Positions 30,745 through 39,829 are shown, numbered from the stretch's first letter. The stretch: 64,000 bases of DNA from Acinetobacter sp. TR3 (GCF_027105055.1 NZ_CP114264.1:1922001-1986000); one strand, 5' to 3'. Program-made: numbers and translations. Notes: generated from the letters alone by a model not told the origin.

Positions 30745-31253
30745 ATTAAGTCAATCTCAGCTTCAGAAGATACTAGCTGAATTAGCCAATTTTCAAAAGT
30801 AGACCAATGTTCTGTATCATCCAACCAAGTTTCAGGATCATCTTCATGGGAAAATATAGACATTTTATCCGATATTGCTTCTCTTAAATCAAAACCTATA
30901 ACATCCCCTCTACCAGTATTTGAAGCGAACAAAAATAATTGAGGAAATGGATTTTCCATCTCTAAAAAAACGTCAGAGGAAAAATTATATATTTCATCCA
31001 AAGGTATAAAATCAAAACCCAAACCAAAATTATCAACATAAAGCTGAGAAGCCCCAACCTCTGATAAAAAATACTTAAAACTATCAGGAAGTATGAGATT
31101 AAATTTTAATTCAAAAGAGGTGATTTCTTGAAGAGTATATAATTTGATTAGATGAAACTCATAAACTACTCCTGATGGAAATTCTATGGGTTTGCCCTGA
31201 CTAGCATTCAATAACACTTTTAACTGAATGCAAGCATCAACAAATTTACTCAT
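30717..31253 (-). CDS. SMI1/KNR4 (SUKH) family protein
   Basis: 178 residues. The SUKH pattern runs through LTLQEITSFELKFN-like LPDSFKYFLSEVGASQL..., FIPLDEI, then FASNTGRGDVIGFDL. Many bacterial SUKH proteins are immunity proteins of polymorphic toxin or contact-dependent inhibition systems; others are housekeeping. No toxin gene is next to it, so it could be an orphan immunity gene. It overlaps the GNAT gene tail to tail by 28 bp. Confidence 0.78.
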   Translation of the reverse strand: MSKFVDACIQLKVLLNASQGKPIEFPSGVVYEFHLIKLYTLQEITSFELKFNLILPDSFKYFLSEVGASQLYVDNFGLGFDFIPLDEIYNFSSDVFLEMENPFPQLFLFASNTGRGDVIGFDLREAISDKMSIFSHEDDPETWLDDTEHWSTFENWLIQLVSSEAEIDLIYPISNGGI

Positions 31254-31290
31254 CTAAGTACCTAATTATATTTCACTGATTTATCTTAAA

Positions 31291-32553
31291 TTAAAACCAC
31301 CCTTTCTTTCCATTTAAAATAGCATCTGCACAACGCAAGGTCTCTTGGCTTAAACCCCACAAACGATAATCACCCGTTGCAGAGGTAATATTAAAATTAT
31401 GCGTATAAGCAAAACTCAGTTCACGATCTGGATCACACCATGCCCCTGAGCCATTAAAACCAACATGTCCAAAACCATGTGGCGCACGTTTGCCCATCGT
31501 CAAAATACGGTGATAACCCAAACGCCAATGCATTGGAATTGGCATCACTCGATCACGTGCTTTAGATTGTACGGTGCTTAACTGCTTAAACACTTCAGGA
31601 CGAATCAATTGTTGACCATTCCACTGCCCTTGATTTGCAAGCATCGCATAGACTTTTGCCAAACTATCTGCGGTAAAGACTCCATTTGCCGCTGGAATAA
31701 CAGCTTGTAAACCAGCATCACTATAGAAGCTAAAATTACGCATGCCTTTTGGAATCATGGCATCTTGGAAATCTTGAGGGCTTTGTCCTGAAAGTTCTAA
31801 GAATTTTTCTGACAATGAGGCTGCACGTGGTTGATCTGTTTTTTTAACTTGTGGCTTAGGTGTAGATGGCTTTTTAGGTTTTTCAAGTAACCGTGCTACT
31901 CGCTGCAATTCAGAAGTTGGTGTCCCAAAATATGCACCATCCAATTCAAGTGGTTGCACCAGATAACGCTGCATTAACCAACTTAAAGGCTGTTTTGCTG
32001 CTTTTTCAATAAGCCCACCCACGAGCCAACCATAAGTCAACGGTTGATAAGCAAAGCTTTGTCCTGCTGCAAAACGTGGTGTAGCAGCCGCCATTACTTC
32101 TAACATATGCGACCAATCCAACATTTCTGTTGCTGTCTCAATCGTATTGCGGATATCGAATAAACCACTTTGATGCGATAAAACATGACGCAATGTCATA
32201 TTGGCTTTACCATTTTGGGCAAACTCAGGCCAATAATGTGCAATAGGCTGATCATAATCCAGTAAGCCTTCGCTCACTAAAATATGTGCAAGCGTTGCTA
32301 AAATTCCTTTGCCTGTGGAATAGCACATTGCCAAAGTATCAGATTGCCAATCTTGTTCTTGAGATTTTTTACCTGTAAAAATATCGACAACTTTCTGACC
32401 TTTGAAATAAACCACCAACGCAGCACCACCCTGATGGCTTCGTGCATCTTGCAAACGGCTGAATTGGGTTGCTAAGTCAATAAAACGCTCATCAACCTTG
32501 CCATGATAATTATGCGTATCGGCAAATAAAATCTCTTTAATCAATGCACACAT
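31291..32553 (-). CDS. EstB-like serine hydrolase (class C beta-lactamase fold)
   Basis: 420 residues. It has the SxxK motif (CYSTGKG, about residue 79), FAYQPLTYGWLVGGLIEK in the YxN-like position, and LRHVLSHQSGLFDIRN. This combination is typical of EstB-type carboxylesterases rather than true beta-lactamases. No signal peptide is visible, so it is probably cytoplasmic. The ATG at 32553 has AAGG directly abutting it; a TTG three codons on is a possible alternative start. Substrate unknown. Confidence 0.8.
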   Translation of the reverse strand: MCALIKEILFADTHNYHGKVDERFIDLATQFSRLQDARSHQGGAALVVYFKGQKVVDIFTGKKSQEQDWQSDTLAMCYSTGKGILATLAHILVSEGLLDYDQPIAHYWPEFAQNGKANMTLRHVLSHQSGLFDIRNTIETATEMLDWSHMLEVMAAATPRFAAGQSFAYQPLTYGWLVGGLIEKAAKQPLSWLMQRYLVQPLELDGAYFGTPTSELQRVARLLEKPKKPSTPKPQVKKTDQPRAASLSEKFLELSGQSPQDFQDAMIPKGMRNFSFYSDAGLQAVIPAANGVFTADSLAKVYAMLANQGQWNGQQLIRPEVFKQLSTVQSKARDRVMPIPMHWRLGYHRILTMGKRAPHGFGHVGFNGSGAWCDPDRELSFAYTHNFNITSATGDYRLWGLSQETLRCADAILNGKKGWF

Positions 32554-32626
32554 CCTTATGATATTTATATTTTTTAGAATAACCCTCTTGCGAACAAAAG
32601 GGCTGACTCAATAATACTATTCAGTA

Positions 32627-33481
32627 TTAAAGTGCTTTTACTGTTCCCGCAACATGCGGCTTTTTAGATTTAACGTTACGAATCAAGAAATCAGTTTGTT
32701 TTGATTCAGCAGCTGTTAAAAACTCAACAGTTGATGGTAAATACATTGGCAATTTAAACCAAACATCTGCTTCATAAGCCGCAGGTAACTCAATGCTTGC
32801 TAACGCTTTCGCCTTACTCCACATGCCATGTGCAATCGCTTGTTTAAAACCAAAGGCTTTAGCTGTGACAGCATGAATATGAATCAAGTTAAAATCACCT
32901 GAAATCAAAGCGTAACGGCGACCAGTATTCTCAGAAATATTCCATTCTGCTTTTGGCTGATATGCAGGCTCTTTAGATTCTTTCGATTTTTCAGAAGCTT
33001 TTTTCTCAGTTTTTTGACGTGATAAATAAGTCGTTAAACTTTCCATCACCACTTCACCGCCCACTTTGGCAGTTGTAATGAAATCGAATTGTAAGCCTTT
33101 ATCATGTGGCTGAAGTTCGCCAAATTTACATGACAACGTAATTTGCTCATTTACAGCGATTTTACGTGTTTGTTTGATTTGGTTACGAATATGTACCAAA
33201 CCTAAAATTGCGAATGGAAATGCTTCGCTGGTCATCATGTGCATTTGCAAGCTTTGAGACAACACAGCTAGATAAATTGCAGGAACAAAACCATCATTTT
33301 TAAAACCACAAATTTCGTTATAGCTTTCTAAATGTTTTGCATCAATGTTAAGTGTATCTACCACATATTCAACTTGTGGTAATACTTTTTCGCCTTTTGG
33401 CTTTTTAAAAATTAAACCTTGAATAACTTTCGGATAAGCTAAGTAAGGCTTTGGTAATTGACTAAAATGGCGTGTATTCAT
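32627..33481 (-). CDS. MaoC-like hot-dog dehydratase (HtdX type)
   Basis: 284 residues from MNTRHFSQLPKPYL at 33481, which has an AAGG site; the frame upstream to 33535 lacks support. The C-terminal hydratase-2 motif RYALISGDFNLIHIHAVTAK carries the catalytic Asp and His, followed by FGFKQAIAHGMW. A Lys/Glu-rich linker separates the two hot-dog halves. The expected reaction is reversible hydration of trans-2-enoyl thioesters to (R)-3-hydroxyacyl forms. It follows a FabG4-type reductase and a divergent thiolase. Confidence 0.87.
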   Translation of the reverse strand: MNTRHFSQLPKPYLAYPKVIQGLIFKKPKGEKVLPQVEYVVDTLNIDAKHLESYNEICGFKNDGFVPAIYLAVLSQSLQMHMMTSEAFPFAILGLVHIRNQIKQTRKIAVNEQITLSCKFGELQPHDKGLQFDFITTAKVGGEVVMESLTTYLSRQKTEKKASEKSKESKEPAYQPKAEWNISENTGRRYALISGDFNLIHIHAVTAKAFGFKQAIAHGMWSKAKALASIELPAAYEADVWFKLPMYLPSTVEFLTAAESKQTDFLIRNVKSKKPHVAGTVKAL

Positions 33482-33505
33482 AATGAACCTTTCTATATTT
33501 TTATA

Positions 33506-33528
33506 AAAAAGGGATGCACAAGCACCCC
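33506..33528 (-). terminator. Intergenic terminator-like hairpin between fabG-type and maoC-type genes
   Basis: On the minus strand GGGGTGC-TTGT-GCATCCC (one G.T pair) is followed by TTTTTTAT. It may reduce read-through from the reductase gene into the dehydratase gene. Confidence 0.65.
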
Positions 33529-33547
33529 TCTTCAAAACTTTTAACGC

Positions 33548-34939
33548 TTAAGCGCCCAACAAGCTTTGACCGCATACGCGAACAACGTTGCCTGTCACAC
33601 CTGTTGAACCAGTAGAAGCATACCAAGCAATTGCTTCAGCAACATCTACAGGTAAACCACCTTGGTTCATTGAGTTCATACGGCGACCTGCTTCACGAAT
33701 CGCAAATGGAATCGCGGCAGTCATTTGAGTTTCAATGAAGCCTGGTGCAACCGCGTTGATCGTAATACCATTCTTCAATGTTGGTGCAGTAAATTTAACC
33801 AAACCAATTACGCCTGCTTTAGACACTGCATAGTTGGTTTGACCCAAGTTACCCGCGATACCACTGATTGATGATACACAAACGATACGACCATTTGCAT
33901 TTAAACCATCATTAGAAAGTAAGTAATCGTTAACACGTTCAATTGCAGACAAGTTAATGTTGATGACTAGATCCCAAAGCTCTGGCTTCATGTTTGCCAA
34001 AGTTTTGTCACGAGTAATACCAGCATTGTGTACGATTACATCCAAACCGCCTTGTTTAGCAGCAGCAGTTTTGATTTTTTCGCCAGCGTCAGCAGCAGTA
34101 ATATCGATTGCCAATACTGAACCACCAATTGAACCCGCAACACGCTCAAGATCAGCTTGTTGTTGAGGAACATCTAAGCAAATCACATGTGCGCCGTCAC
34201 GTGCCAATACTTGTGCAATTGCTTCACCAATACCACGGCTTGCACCTGTTACGAGTGCAGTTTTACCCGCAAGTGGCTTAGCCCAATCTAATTTCACTGT
34301 TTCTGCTTTAGAAATACGGATCACTTGACCAGAAACATAAGCTGAACGTGGTGAAATTAAGAAACGTAGCGTTGATTCCAAGTTTGCTTCTGCACCTTGG
34401 TCTACATAAACCACTTGAGCAGTAATACCTTTTTTGAATTCTTTACCAGCAGACTTCACAAAACCTTCAAGCGCACGTTGTGCAATTGCTTGTTTTACAG
34501 TCTTTGCTGTTTCAGGTGTTGTACCAATGACAATCACACGACCTGAACTTGAAATTTGGCGAGCGATTGGATTAAAAAAGTTATACAACGCTTTTAATTG
34601 TTCTGAATCTTGGATACCAGATGCATCAAACACCACTGCTTTAAATTTAGACTCTTTATCATCCGCATTTAAAGGACGAAGATTTAAACCTACTTTTGCA
34701 GCCGTTTGTTGTAATTCAACATTATTGCCGACATAACTATCTGCATGGATATTGCTAAGAACTTGTGCAATAGAAGCAGAAATAGTGCTTGAAGGTGCTG
34801 CGCCAAGCAATACGGCACCATTTACAACAGGTTGGGCACTTTCAAAACGATCTAAGCTAACTGGTGATGGTAAACCTAAATTTTTTACAACAAATTTACC
34901 CAAAGGTGATTGTGTAAATGCTTGGTATTGATCGGTCAT
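33548..34939 (-). CDS. fabG: High-molecular-weight 3-oxoacyl reductase (FabG4 type)
   Basis: 463 residues, nearly twice a normal FabG. Residues 1-215 form a Rossmann/flavodoxin-like domain without an obvious nucleotide motif. Residues 222-463 are a complete short-chain dehydrogenase with KTALVTGASRGIGEAIA, HNAGIT and the catalytic SSISGIAGNLGQTNYAVSK (Ser, Tyr, Lys). The layout matches mycobacterial FabG4, which reduces 3-ketoacyl-CoA with NADH. Divergent thiolase and downstream MaoC-type genes complete the set. Confidence 0.88.
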   Translation of the reverse strand: MTDQYQAFTQSPLGKFVVKNLGLPSPVSLDRFESAQPVVNGAVLLGAAPSSTISASIAQVLSNIHADSYVGNNVELQQTAAKVGLNLRPLNADDKESKFKAVVFDASGIQDSEQLKALYNFFNPIARQISSSGRVIVIGTTPETAKTVKQAIAQRALEGFVKSAGKEFKKGITAQVVYVDQGAEANLESTLRFLISPRSAYVSGQVIRISKAETVKLDWAKPLAGKTALVTGASRGIGEAIAQVLARDGAHVICLDVPQQQADLERVAGSIGGSVLAIDITAADAGEKIKTAAAKQGGLDVIVHNAGITRDKTLANMKPELWDLVININLSAIERVNDYLLSNDGLNANGRIVCVSSISGIAGNLGQTNYAVSKAGVIGLVKFTAPTLKNGITINAVAPGFIETQMTAAIPFAIREAGRRMNSMNQGGLPVDVAEAIAWYASTGSTGVTGNVVRVCGQSLLGA

Positions 34940-35163
34940 GATTATTATCTCTCATACAAATGAATTTTTTACAAACATCTAAACCATGTCAGCAAAATAA
35001 CATGAAACCAATGTTTGATTGACTCACAATAAATCATACTTGACTTCATGTCTGGATGTCTTGACCTGAATGTGGTCTAAAGCGTCATTCTAGTCAATAC
35101 AGCAGTATTGGAAATATGCTATGGTTATAGCAAGAATATCGCAATTATGCTTGGAAAAGCCTT

Positions 35164-36690
35164 ATGAGCAAAACAACTCAAGAAAATCCAGCAGTCGAGA
35201 ATTCTGCTCAAGAGACTGTGTCAAATACATCAAAAGCAACTTCTACTCCAAGTAAAAGTTCTGACGCAACTCCTAAAGCAGCAAGTACGACAACTAAAAC
35301 GACTCGTCCTCGTTCTAACAGTCGTAGTACAAAAAGCACTGCTTCTTCTACATCTACAAAAGTAGCACCAGCTAAAACAACCAAACCTTCTGTTCAACAG
35401 GATAAAATCATGAGCCAAAACACTGTTCGCCGTGTTGCCATTATTGGCGGTAACCGTATTCCTTTCGCACGTTCTAACGGCGCTTATTTTACAGCTTCTA
35501 ACATCGACATGTTTACAGCTGCATTAAACGGTTTGGTTGAGCGTTTCAACCTACAAGGTCAACGTTTAGGTGAAGTGGTTGCTGGTGCAGTATTAAAACA
35601 CAGCCGTGACTTTAACATGACACGTGAGTGTGTTTTAAATACTCAACTTGCTCCTGAAACTCCAGCTTGCGATCTTCAACAAGCTTGCGGTACTGGTTTA
35701 CAAGCTGCATTCCAAGTTGCAAACAAAATTGCTTTAGGCCAAATCGAAGTAGGTATCGCTGGTGGTGTTGATACTACATCTGACGCTCCGATCGCTTTCG
35801 GTGATGGTTTACGTAAAGCTTTGCTTGAGCTCAACATCGCTAAAACAGGTAAAGATCGTTTAAAAGCTTTATCTAAAATCAACGTTAAAGATCTTATGGA
35901 TGCACCTAAAAATGGTGAACCACGTACTGGTTTATCTATGGGTGATCACCAAGCAATTACTGCCCTTGAATGGGGTATTGCTCGTGAAGATCAAGACGCT
36001 TTAGCTGCTTCTTCTCACCAAAAAATGGCGAAAGCATACGAAGAAGGTTTCTTCGATGACTTAATCACGCCGTTCTTAGGTTTAAGCCGTGACAACAACT
36101 TACGTGCTGACTCAACTGCTGAGAAATTAGCAAAATTAAAACCAGTATTTGGTAAAGGCGAAGCTGCAACAATGACAGCGGGTAACTCTACTCCACTTAC
36201 TGATGGTGCTTCATGTGTACTTTTAGCTTCTGAAGAATGGGCTAAAGCAAATGGTCACGAAGTTCTAGCTTACTTAACTTTCTCTGAAACAGCTGCAGTT
36301 GATTTCGTTGGTAAAAAAGAAGGCCTATTGATGGCTCCTGCTTATGCAGTTCCACGTATGCTTGAGCGTGCTGGCCTTAAACTTCAAGATTTCGACTACT
36401 ACGAAATCCACGAAGCGTTTGCATCACAAGTACTTTCTACTTTGAAAGCTTGGGAAGATGAGAAATTCTGTAAAGAGCGTTTAGGTTTAGATGCACCTTT
36501 AGGTTCAATTGATCGTAGCAAATTAAACGTTAAAGGTTCTTCTTTAGCTGCGGGTCACCCATTCGCTGCAACTGGCGGTCGTATCATCGCGACTGCTGCG
36601 AAAATCTTAAACCAAAAAGGTTCAGGTCGTATCTTAGTTTCGATCTGTGCTGCTGGCGGTCAAGGTGTAACAGCAATTATTGAAAAATAA
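35164..36690 (+). CDS. Acetyl-CoA acyltransferase (thiolase) with a Ser/Thr/Lys-rich N-terminal extension
   Basis: 508 residues. Residues 1-82 are low complexity (Ser, Thr, Lys, Ala, Pro), then MSQNTVRRVAIIGGNRIPFA begins the thiolase proper. Catalytic residues are present: DLQQACGTGLQAAF (nucleophile Cys), YYEIHEAFASQ (His) and SICAAGGQG (second Cys). Two start sites are possible: 35164 after GGAAA, and 35410 (MSQNTV, normal thiolase length) after AGGA. Both may be used. The extension resembles phasin or histone-like Lys/Ala tails and could direct the enzyme to a granule, DNA or the membrane (inference). Confidence 0.9.
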   Translation: MSKTTQENPAVENSAQETVSNTSKATSTPSKSSDATPKAASTTTKTTRPRSNSRSTKSTASSTSTKVAPAKTTKPSVQQDKIMSQNTVRRVAIIGGNRIPFARSNGAYFTASNIDMFTAALNGLVERFNLQGQRLGEVVAGAVLKHSRDFNMTRECVLNTQLAPETPACDLQQACGTGLQAAFQVANKIALGQIEVGIAGGVDTTSDAPIAFGDGLRKALLELNIAKTGKDRLKALSKINVKDLMDAPKNGEPRTGLSMGDHQAITALEWGIAREDQDALAASSHQKMAKAYEEGFFDDLITPFLGLSRDNNLRADSTAEKLAKLKPVFGKGEAATMTAGNSTPLTDGASCVLLASEEWAKANGHEVLAYLTFSETAAVDFVGKKEGLLMAPAYAVPRMLERAGLKLQDFDYYEIHEAFASQVLSTLKAWEDEKFCKERLGLDAPLGSIDRSKLNVKGSSLAAGHPFAATGGRIIATAAKILNQKGSGRILVSICAAGGQGVTAIIEK

Positions 36691-36710
36691 TCGTTAGCTT
36701 GCATACTAAA

Positions 36711-36740
36711 AAGCTGAATCAAATGATTCAGCTTTTTTAT
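36711..36740. terminator. Terminator after the thiolase gene
   Basis: An 11-bp stem (AAGCTGAATCA / TGATTCAGCTT) with a 2-nt centre is followed by TTTTTATTT. It lies 20 bp past the stop and also suits the convergent gene at 36773. Confidence 0.85.
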
Positions 36741-36772
36741 TTAGATATTAAAACTCATAAAAATATTTATAC

Positions 36773-37126
36773 TTATCTTGGTCTTTGAAACTTCACATAA
36801 TAATCATTTAAAACTTTAATGATCTGCTTTAACTCTTTAAGGTTTTCTTCTGTATTTCCTAAGCGCTCAACAAAACGTTGTGAATGCAATTCCAAATCAA
36901 TCTTTTCATTAATTTGCGGTGCAATCCTAAACAGCTTCTCTAGATCATCAAATCGATCTAATTTTCGGTTTGAGAAATATTCCAAACGAAAGCCCAACTC
37001 ATTCAGCACCACACCATGCAGAATCGCACCTTTCTCTACATCAAATGATAAAGCATGTTCTTTTAAAAATAACTGCTCAGGTGTCTCTTTGGTGCTTTTG
37101 AATAAGTTAGTCAGTTGGCTTAACAT
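36773..37126 (-). CDS. Hypothetical protein (117 residues)
   Basis: A soluble, charged helical protein starting MLSQLTNLFKSTKETPEQLF and ending in basic KFQRPR. There is no signal peptide, TM segment or recognised motif. It stands alone between the thiolase terminator and the GST-fold gene. I cannot assign a function. Confidence 0.6.
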   Translation of the reverse strand: MLSQLTNLFKSTKETPEQLFLKEHALSFDVEKGAILHGVVLNELGFRLEYFSNRKLDRFDDLEKLFRIAPQINEKIDLELHSQRFVERLGNTEENLKELKQIIKVLNDYYVKFQRPR

Positions 37127-37203
37127 TTATAAATCACATCACTATATTTCGATTGTATTAAACAGCTAAATACATCAGAGAAGCAACAAGCTACGGCGCT
37201 GAT

Positions 37204-37230
37204 AAAAAAAAGCATCTTCTAAAAGATGCT
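37204..37230 (-). terminator. Terminator of the GST-fold/rraA/SDR operon
   Basis: An 8-bp stem (AGCATCTT / AAGATGCT) with a 4-nt loop (37211-37230) is followed on the minus strand by seven Ts. It lies 14 bp past the stop at 37244. Confidence 0.85.
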
Positions 37231-37243
37231 TTTCTGTAATTCA

Positions 37244-38029
37244 TTAACCATACTGCTTTTTCAAGTAATCGACAATTTTCGCTGACTCAAACATCTTCAC
37301 GCCTGTATTTGGATCAATCAAATATGGTACTTGAATATCTCGTCCCATCACCTCAACAACCTTTTCGCGCTTTCCATTCGGTAATGGAATGTATTGACCA
37401 GGTTTTAAACGCAAGATTGCTGGCCCCATATCTTGCCAACGCTCTTTGGCAACATTATGCAAAATATATGGAATTTCCAGCTCAGTCAGAACTTCACGAA
37501 CCAATCGTGTATAAGGGCTTGCCTCAAAACTCCACAATTCGATCAATTGTGCTGGTGCTGCTCGATTAACAATTTTCTTGTTAATCCATACACCACGAGC
37601 TGCATTGGCAACCGATGCTAAAGCTGAAACATAAGGAAGTTTTGGATAATGGCTAAATTTTTTCGGCGTTTTCCCAGTTTTACCATAGTGTTTGAATAGA
37701 TGATGAATGATCTCTTGTGACTCATAGAGTTGATCACCAGTATTTTCATCAATCAAAAATGGAAACTGTCTTTTACCACCTTTTTCTTTAACGATTTGGC
37801 GATATTTTTGACCACCTTTCGGACATGGATAAATTTCCACATCTAAATTTAATAACGTAACAACTTCACGGACACGGCGACAAAAGGGTGAACCTTCAAA
37901 CTCATAAAGTTTTAATGGTTTTGAAGGCTGATTCGGTTGTGGTGTTCCCATCACACCTCTTCCACCTTCAATTAAAGTTGCAACAACAGATTGTAAAACC
38001 TTGAATTGATGATTCGCCATTTTGAGCAT
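37244..38029 (-). CDS. Tandem GST N-terminal (thioredoxin-fold) protein
   Basis: 261 residues containing two thioredoxin-fold GST_N modules and no GST_C domain. The first (about 40-115) has SPFCRRVREVV and keeps the Cys; the second (about 165-255) has SPYTRLVREVL, with Thr in that place. Both contain a proline-loop/ES region (FPFLIDENTGDQLYES and VPYLIDPNTGVKMFES). Arrangement and spacing suggest internal duplication. The function is probably thiol/glutathione chemistry. It is the last gene of a minus-strand operon after rraA (11-bp gap). Confidence 0.82.
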   Translation of the reverse strand: MLKMANHQFKVLQSVVATLIEGGRGVMGTPQPNQPSKPLKLYEFEGSPFCRRVREVVTLLNLDVEIYPCPKGGQKYRQIVKEKGGKRQFPFLIDENTGDQLYESQEIIHHLFKHYGKTGKTPKKFSHYPKLPYVSALASVANAARGVWINKKIVNRAAPAQLIELWSFEASPYTRLVREVLTELEIPYILHNVAKERWQDMGPAILRLKPGQYIPLPNGKREKVVEVMGRDIQVPYLIDPNTGVKMFESAKIVDYLKKQYG

Positions 38030-38040
38030 ATTGCTATCCT

Positions 38041-38553
38041 TTAGCAGTCAACTAGTTTTTCTTTCGCGATTACGATGCCATTATTATCGGCATAGATATA
38101 ATCGCCAGAATTGATCGTCACACCACCAAAATACAGTGTAATATCAACTTCACCTATGCCCTTACGATTACTTTTTTGTGGAATTGCAGCCAATGCATGC
38201 ACACCTAAATCAAGTTCGGCAATTGCATCAACATCACGCACACAACCGTAAATCACAACACCATTCCAATGATTCTTCACAGCTGATTCAGCAATCAAAT
38301 CGCCCATCAAAGCACAGCGCATAGATGCACCGCCATCAACAACCAAGACTTTTCCTACACCCTCTGTTGCTAAAAGCTCTTTTACGCGTGAGTTATCTTC
38401 AAAACACTTAACTGTTACAACCTGCCCACCAAAGCTCTTGCGTGCACCATAACTCTTAAAAAACTTACCGTCTAAAGATGGTGTTACGACCTGTAAATCT
38501 TTCTCAGGATTATCATCTAACAAGTCGCAAGTTACAAAAGGAATCGTAGTCAC
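38041..38553 (-). CDS. rraA: RraA-family protein
   Basis: 170 residues, typical for RraA, which binds RNase E in E. coli and lowers mRNA decay; many relatives instead are 4-hydroxy-4-methyl-2-oxoglutarate/oxaloacetate aldolases. The segment GKVLVVDGGASMRCALMGDLIAE and GCVRDVDAI contain the metal-binding Asp and Arg of the aldolase type. Both activities remain possible. It lies between an SDR gene and the GST-fold gene. Confidence 0.88.
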   Translation of the reverse strand: MTTIPFVTCDLLDDNPEKDLQVVTPSLDGKFFKSYGARKSFGGQVVTVKCFEDNSRVKELLATEGVGKVLVVDGGASMRCALMGDLIAESAVKNHWNGVVIYGCVRDVDAIAELDLGVHALAAIPQKSNRKGIGEVDITLYFGGVTINSGDYIYADNNGIVIAKEKLVDC

Positions 38554-38566
38554 TGAAAAATCTCCA

Positions 38567-39232
38567 TTATTGGGTTTGTTGTATCATCAAATTATCGTAC
38601 AGTTTGAATGCTGCTGTCTGAGTTTGAGCTGCATTTAGCATAGTATGCGCCAATTGTTCTGCGGTTACAGGCTTATATTTAAACGGCTTGGTCCAAGTTT
38701 TTTCAACCAATTTAAATAGCGTTTGTGCCACACCTTCTAAAACTCGTACTTCACTACGCTTACCAATTAAGAGTGACGGTTGAAAAATTGAGAGCTTATA
38801 CATCGACAAGCTTTTTAAGTAGTTTTCCAACTCACCTTTAACTTTATTATAGAAAACTGGTGAATTAGCATTCGCTCCTAAGGCACTGACCACCAATAAA
38901 TGAATATTTTTATCTTGGATTAAATCAGCAAAATGAGCGTTAATTTCATAGTCAATTGCATAAAATGCGTCTTTCGATCCCGCTTGTTTGATCGTACTAC
39001 CCAAGCAACTAAATGCATGTGTATGAGCACTGACATCTTCATCATTCAAAAGCAAAAAATCTTCTAGAATAAGTTGGGTAACTTTACTATAAGATTTTAA
39101 TTTATCTGAATTTTTCCTTACTACAACAGTCACAGAACTAAAATCATTTGACTGTTCTAATTCAGCCACTAGCGCTTCACCCACTAGCCCGGTAGCACCA
39201 ATAACAATTGCCTTTTTGTCACCTATTCTCAT
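38567..39232 (-). CDS. NAD(P)-binding SDR-like protein (HTATIP2/YbjT type)
   Basis: 221 residues. An N-terminal dinucleotide motif AIVIGATGLVGEALVAEL, AFSCLGSTIKQAGSK, then LLVVSALGANANSPVFYNKVK, where Tyr and Lys hold the atypical active-site positions. C-terminal part: LSIFQPSLLIGKRSEVR. It heads the operon with rraA (13-bp gap). Substrate unknown. Confidence 0.8.
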   Translation of the reverse strand: MRIGDKKAIVIGATGLVGEALVAELEQSNDFSSVTVVVRKNSDKLKSYSKVTQLILEDFLLLNDEDVSAHTHAFSCLGSTIKQAGSKDAFYAIDYEINAHFADLIQDKNIHLLVVSALGANANSPVFYNKVKGELENYLKSLSMYKLSIFQPSLLIGKRSEVRVLEGVAQTLFKLVEKTWTKPFKYKPVTAEQLAHTMLNAAQTQTAAFKLYDNLMIQQTQ

Positions 39233-39322
39233 TTTTATTTATTCCGACTCATAACTAAGCCTAATGTAACGTTTTCTTGCAAGATTATCACCTGTTAAAT
39301 GTACTTAAAAGTATCACAAGGC

Positions 39323-39351
39323 TTGACTTCGGGGCTTAGTTTCCTCAAAAT
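39323..39351 (+). promoter_or_regulatory. Possible sigma70 promoter of rpsT
   Basis: TTGACT (39323-39328), a 17-bp spacer and CAAAAT (39346-39351) lie about 95 bp upstream of rpsT. The -10 box is weak. Confidence 0.4.
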
Positions 39352-39444
39352 ATGGCACTTGTTTACGGGCTGGTGAATGTTGCCAAGATTTTTTGGTTTT
39401 AACTTCAGCCCGCCCAGACCAACTTATTTTCAAGGAGTGCACGA

Positions 39445-39711
39445 GTGGCAAACTCTGCTCAAGCTAAAAAACGTGCTCGTCAAAACGTTAAAGCACGTAA
39501 ACACAACGCAAGCTTGCGTTCTATGGTTCGTACTTACATCAAACGTACTGTAAATGCGATCGCTGCTGGTGACTATGCTGTTGCTTCAGAAGCTTATAAA
39601 ACAGCTGTACCTGTAATCGACCGTATGGCTGATAAGGGCATCATCCACAAAAATAAAGCTGCTCGTCACAAGAGCCGCTTAAACGCTCAAATTAAAGCTT
39701 TAGCTAACTAA
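39445..39711 (+). CDS. rpsT: 30S ribosomal protein S20
   Basis: 88 residues with the S20 pattern [20 protein letters not shown] and a basic helical body. The start is a GTG at 39445, preceded by an AAGGAG ribosome site at 39432-39437, so a GTG start is supported. S20 binds 16S rRNA early in 30S assembly. It is monocistronic with a strong terminator. Confidence 0.96.
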   Translation: MANSAQAKKRARQNVKARKHNASLRSMVRTYIKRTVNAIAAGDYAVASEAYKTAVPVIDRMADKGIIHKNKAARHKSRLNAQIKALAN

Positions 39712-39723
39712 TTTGATGCATGT

Positions 39724-39750
39724 AAAAAAGCCCGATTTTCGGGCTTTTTT
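39724..39750 (+). terminator. Terminator after rpsT
   Basis: A 12-bp stem including AAAAAAGCCCGA / TCGGGCTTTTTT with a 3-nt loop lies 12 bp beyond the stop. Confidence 0.92.
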
Positions 39751-39829
39751 ATTGTCTTCAACTTAGTAATGCAACGTTAGTAGTTTCTTAATTTTAAATT
39801 GCACAATTAAATCATACTTTTCCAAAATC

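Noticed and set aside
31291..32553. Beta-lactamase resistance gene
   Set aside because: SxxK is present, but the other motifs fit EstB-type esterases and there is no signal peptide for periplasmic export.
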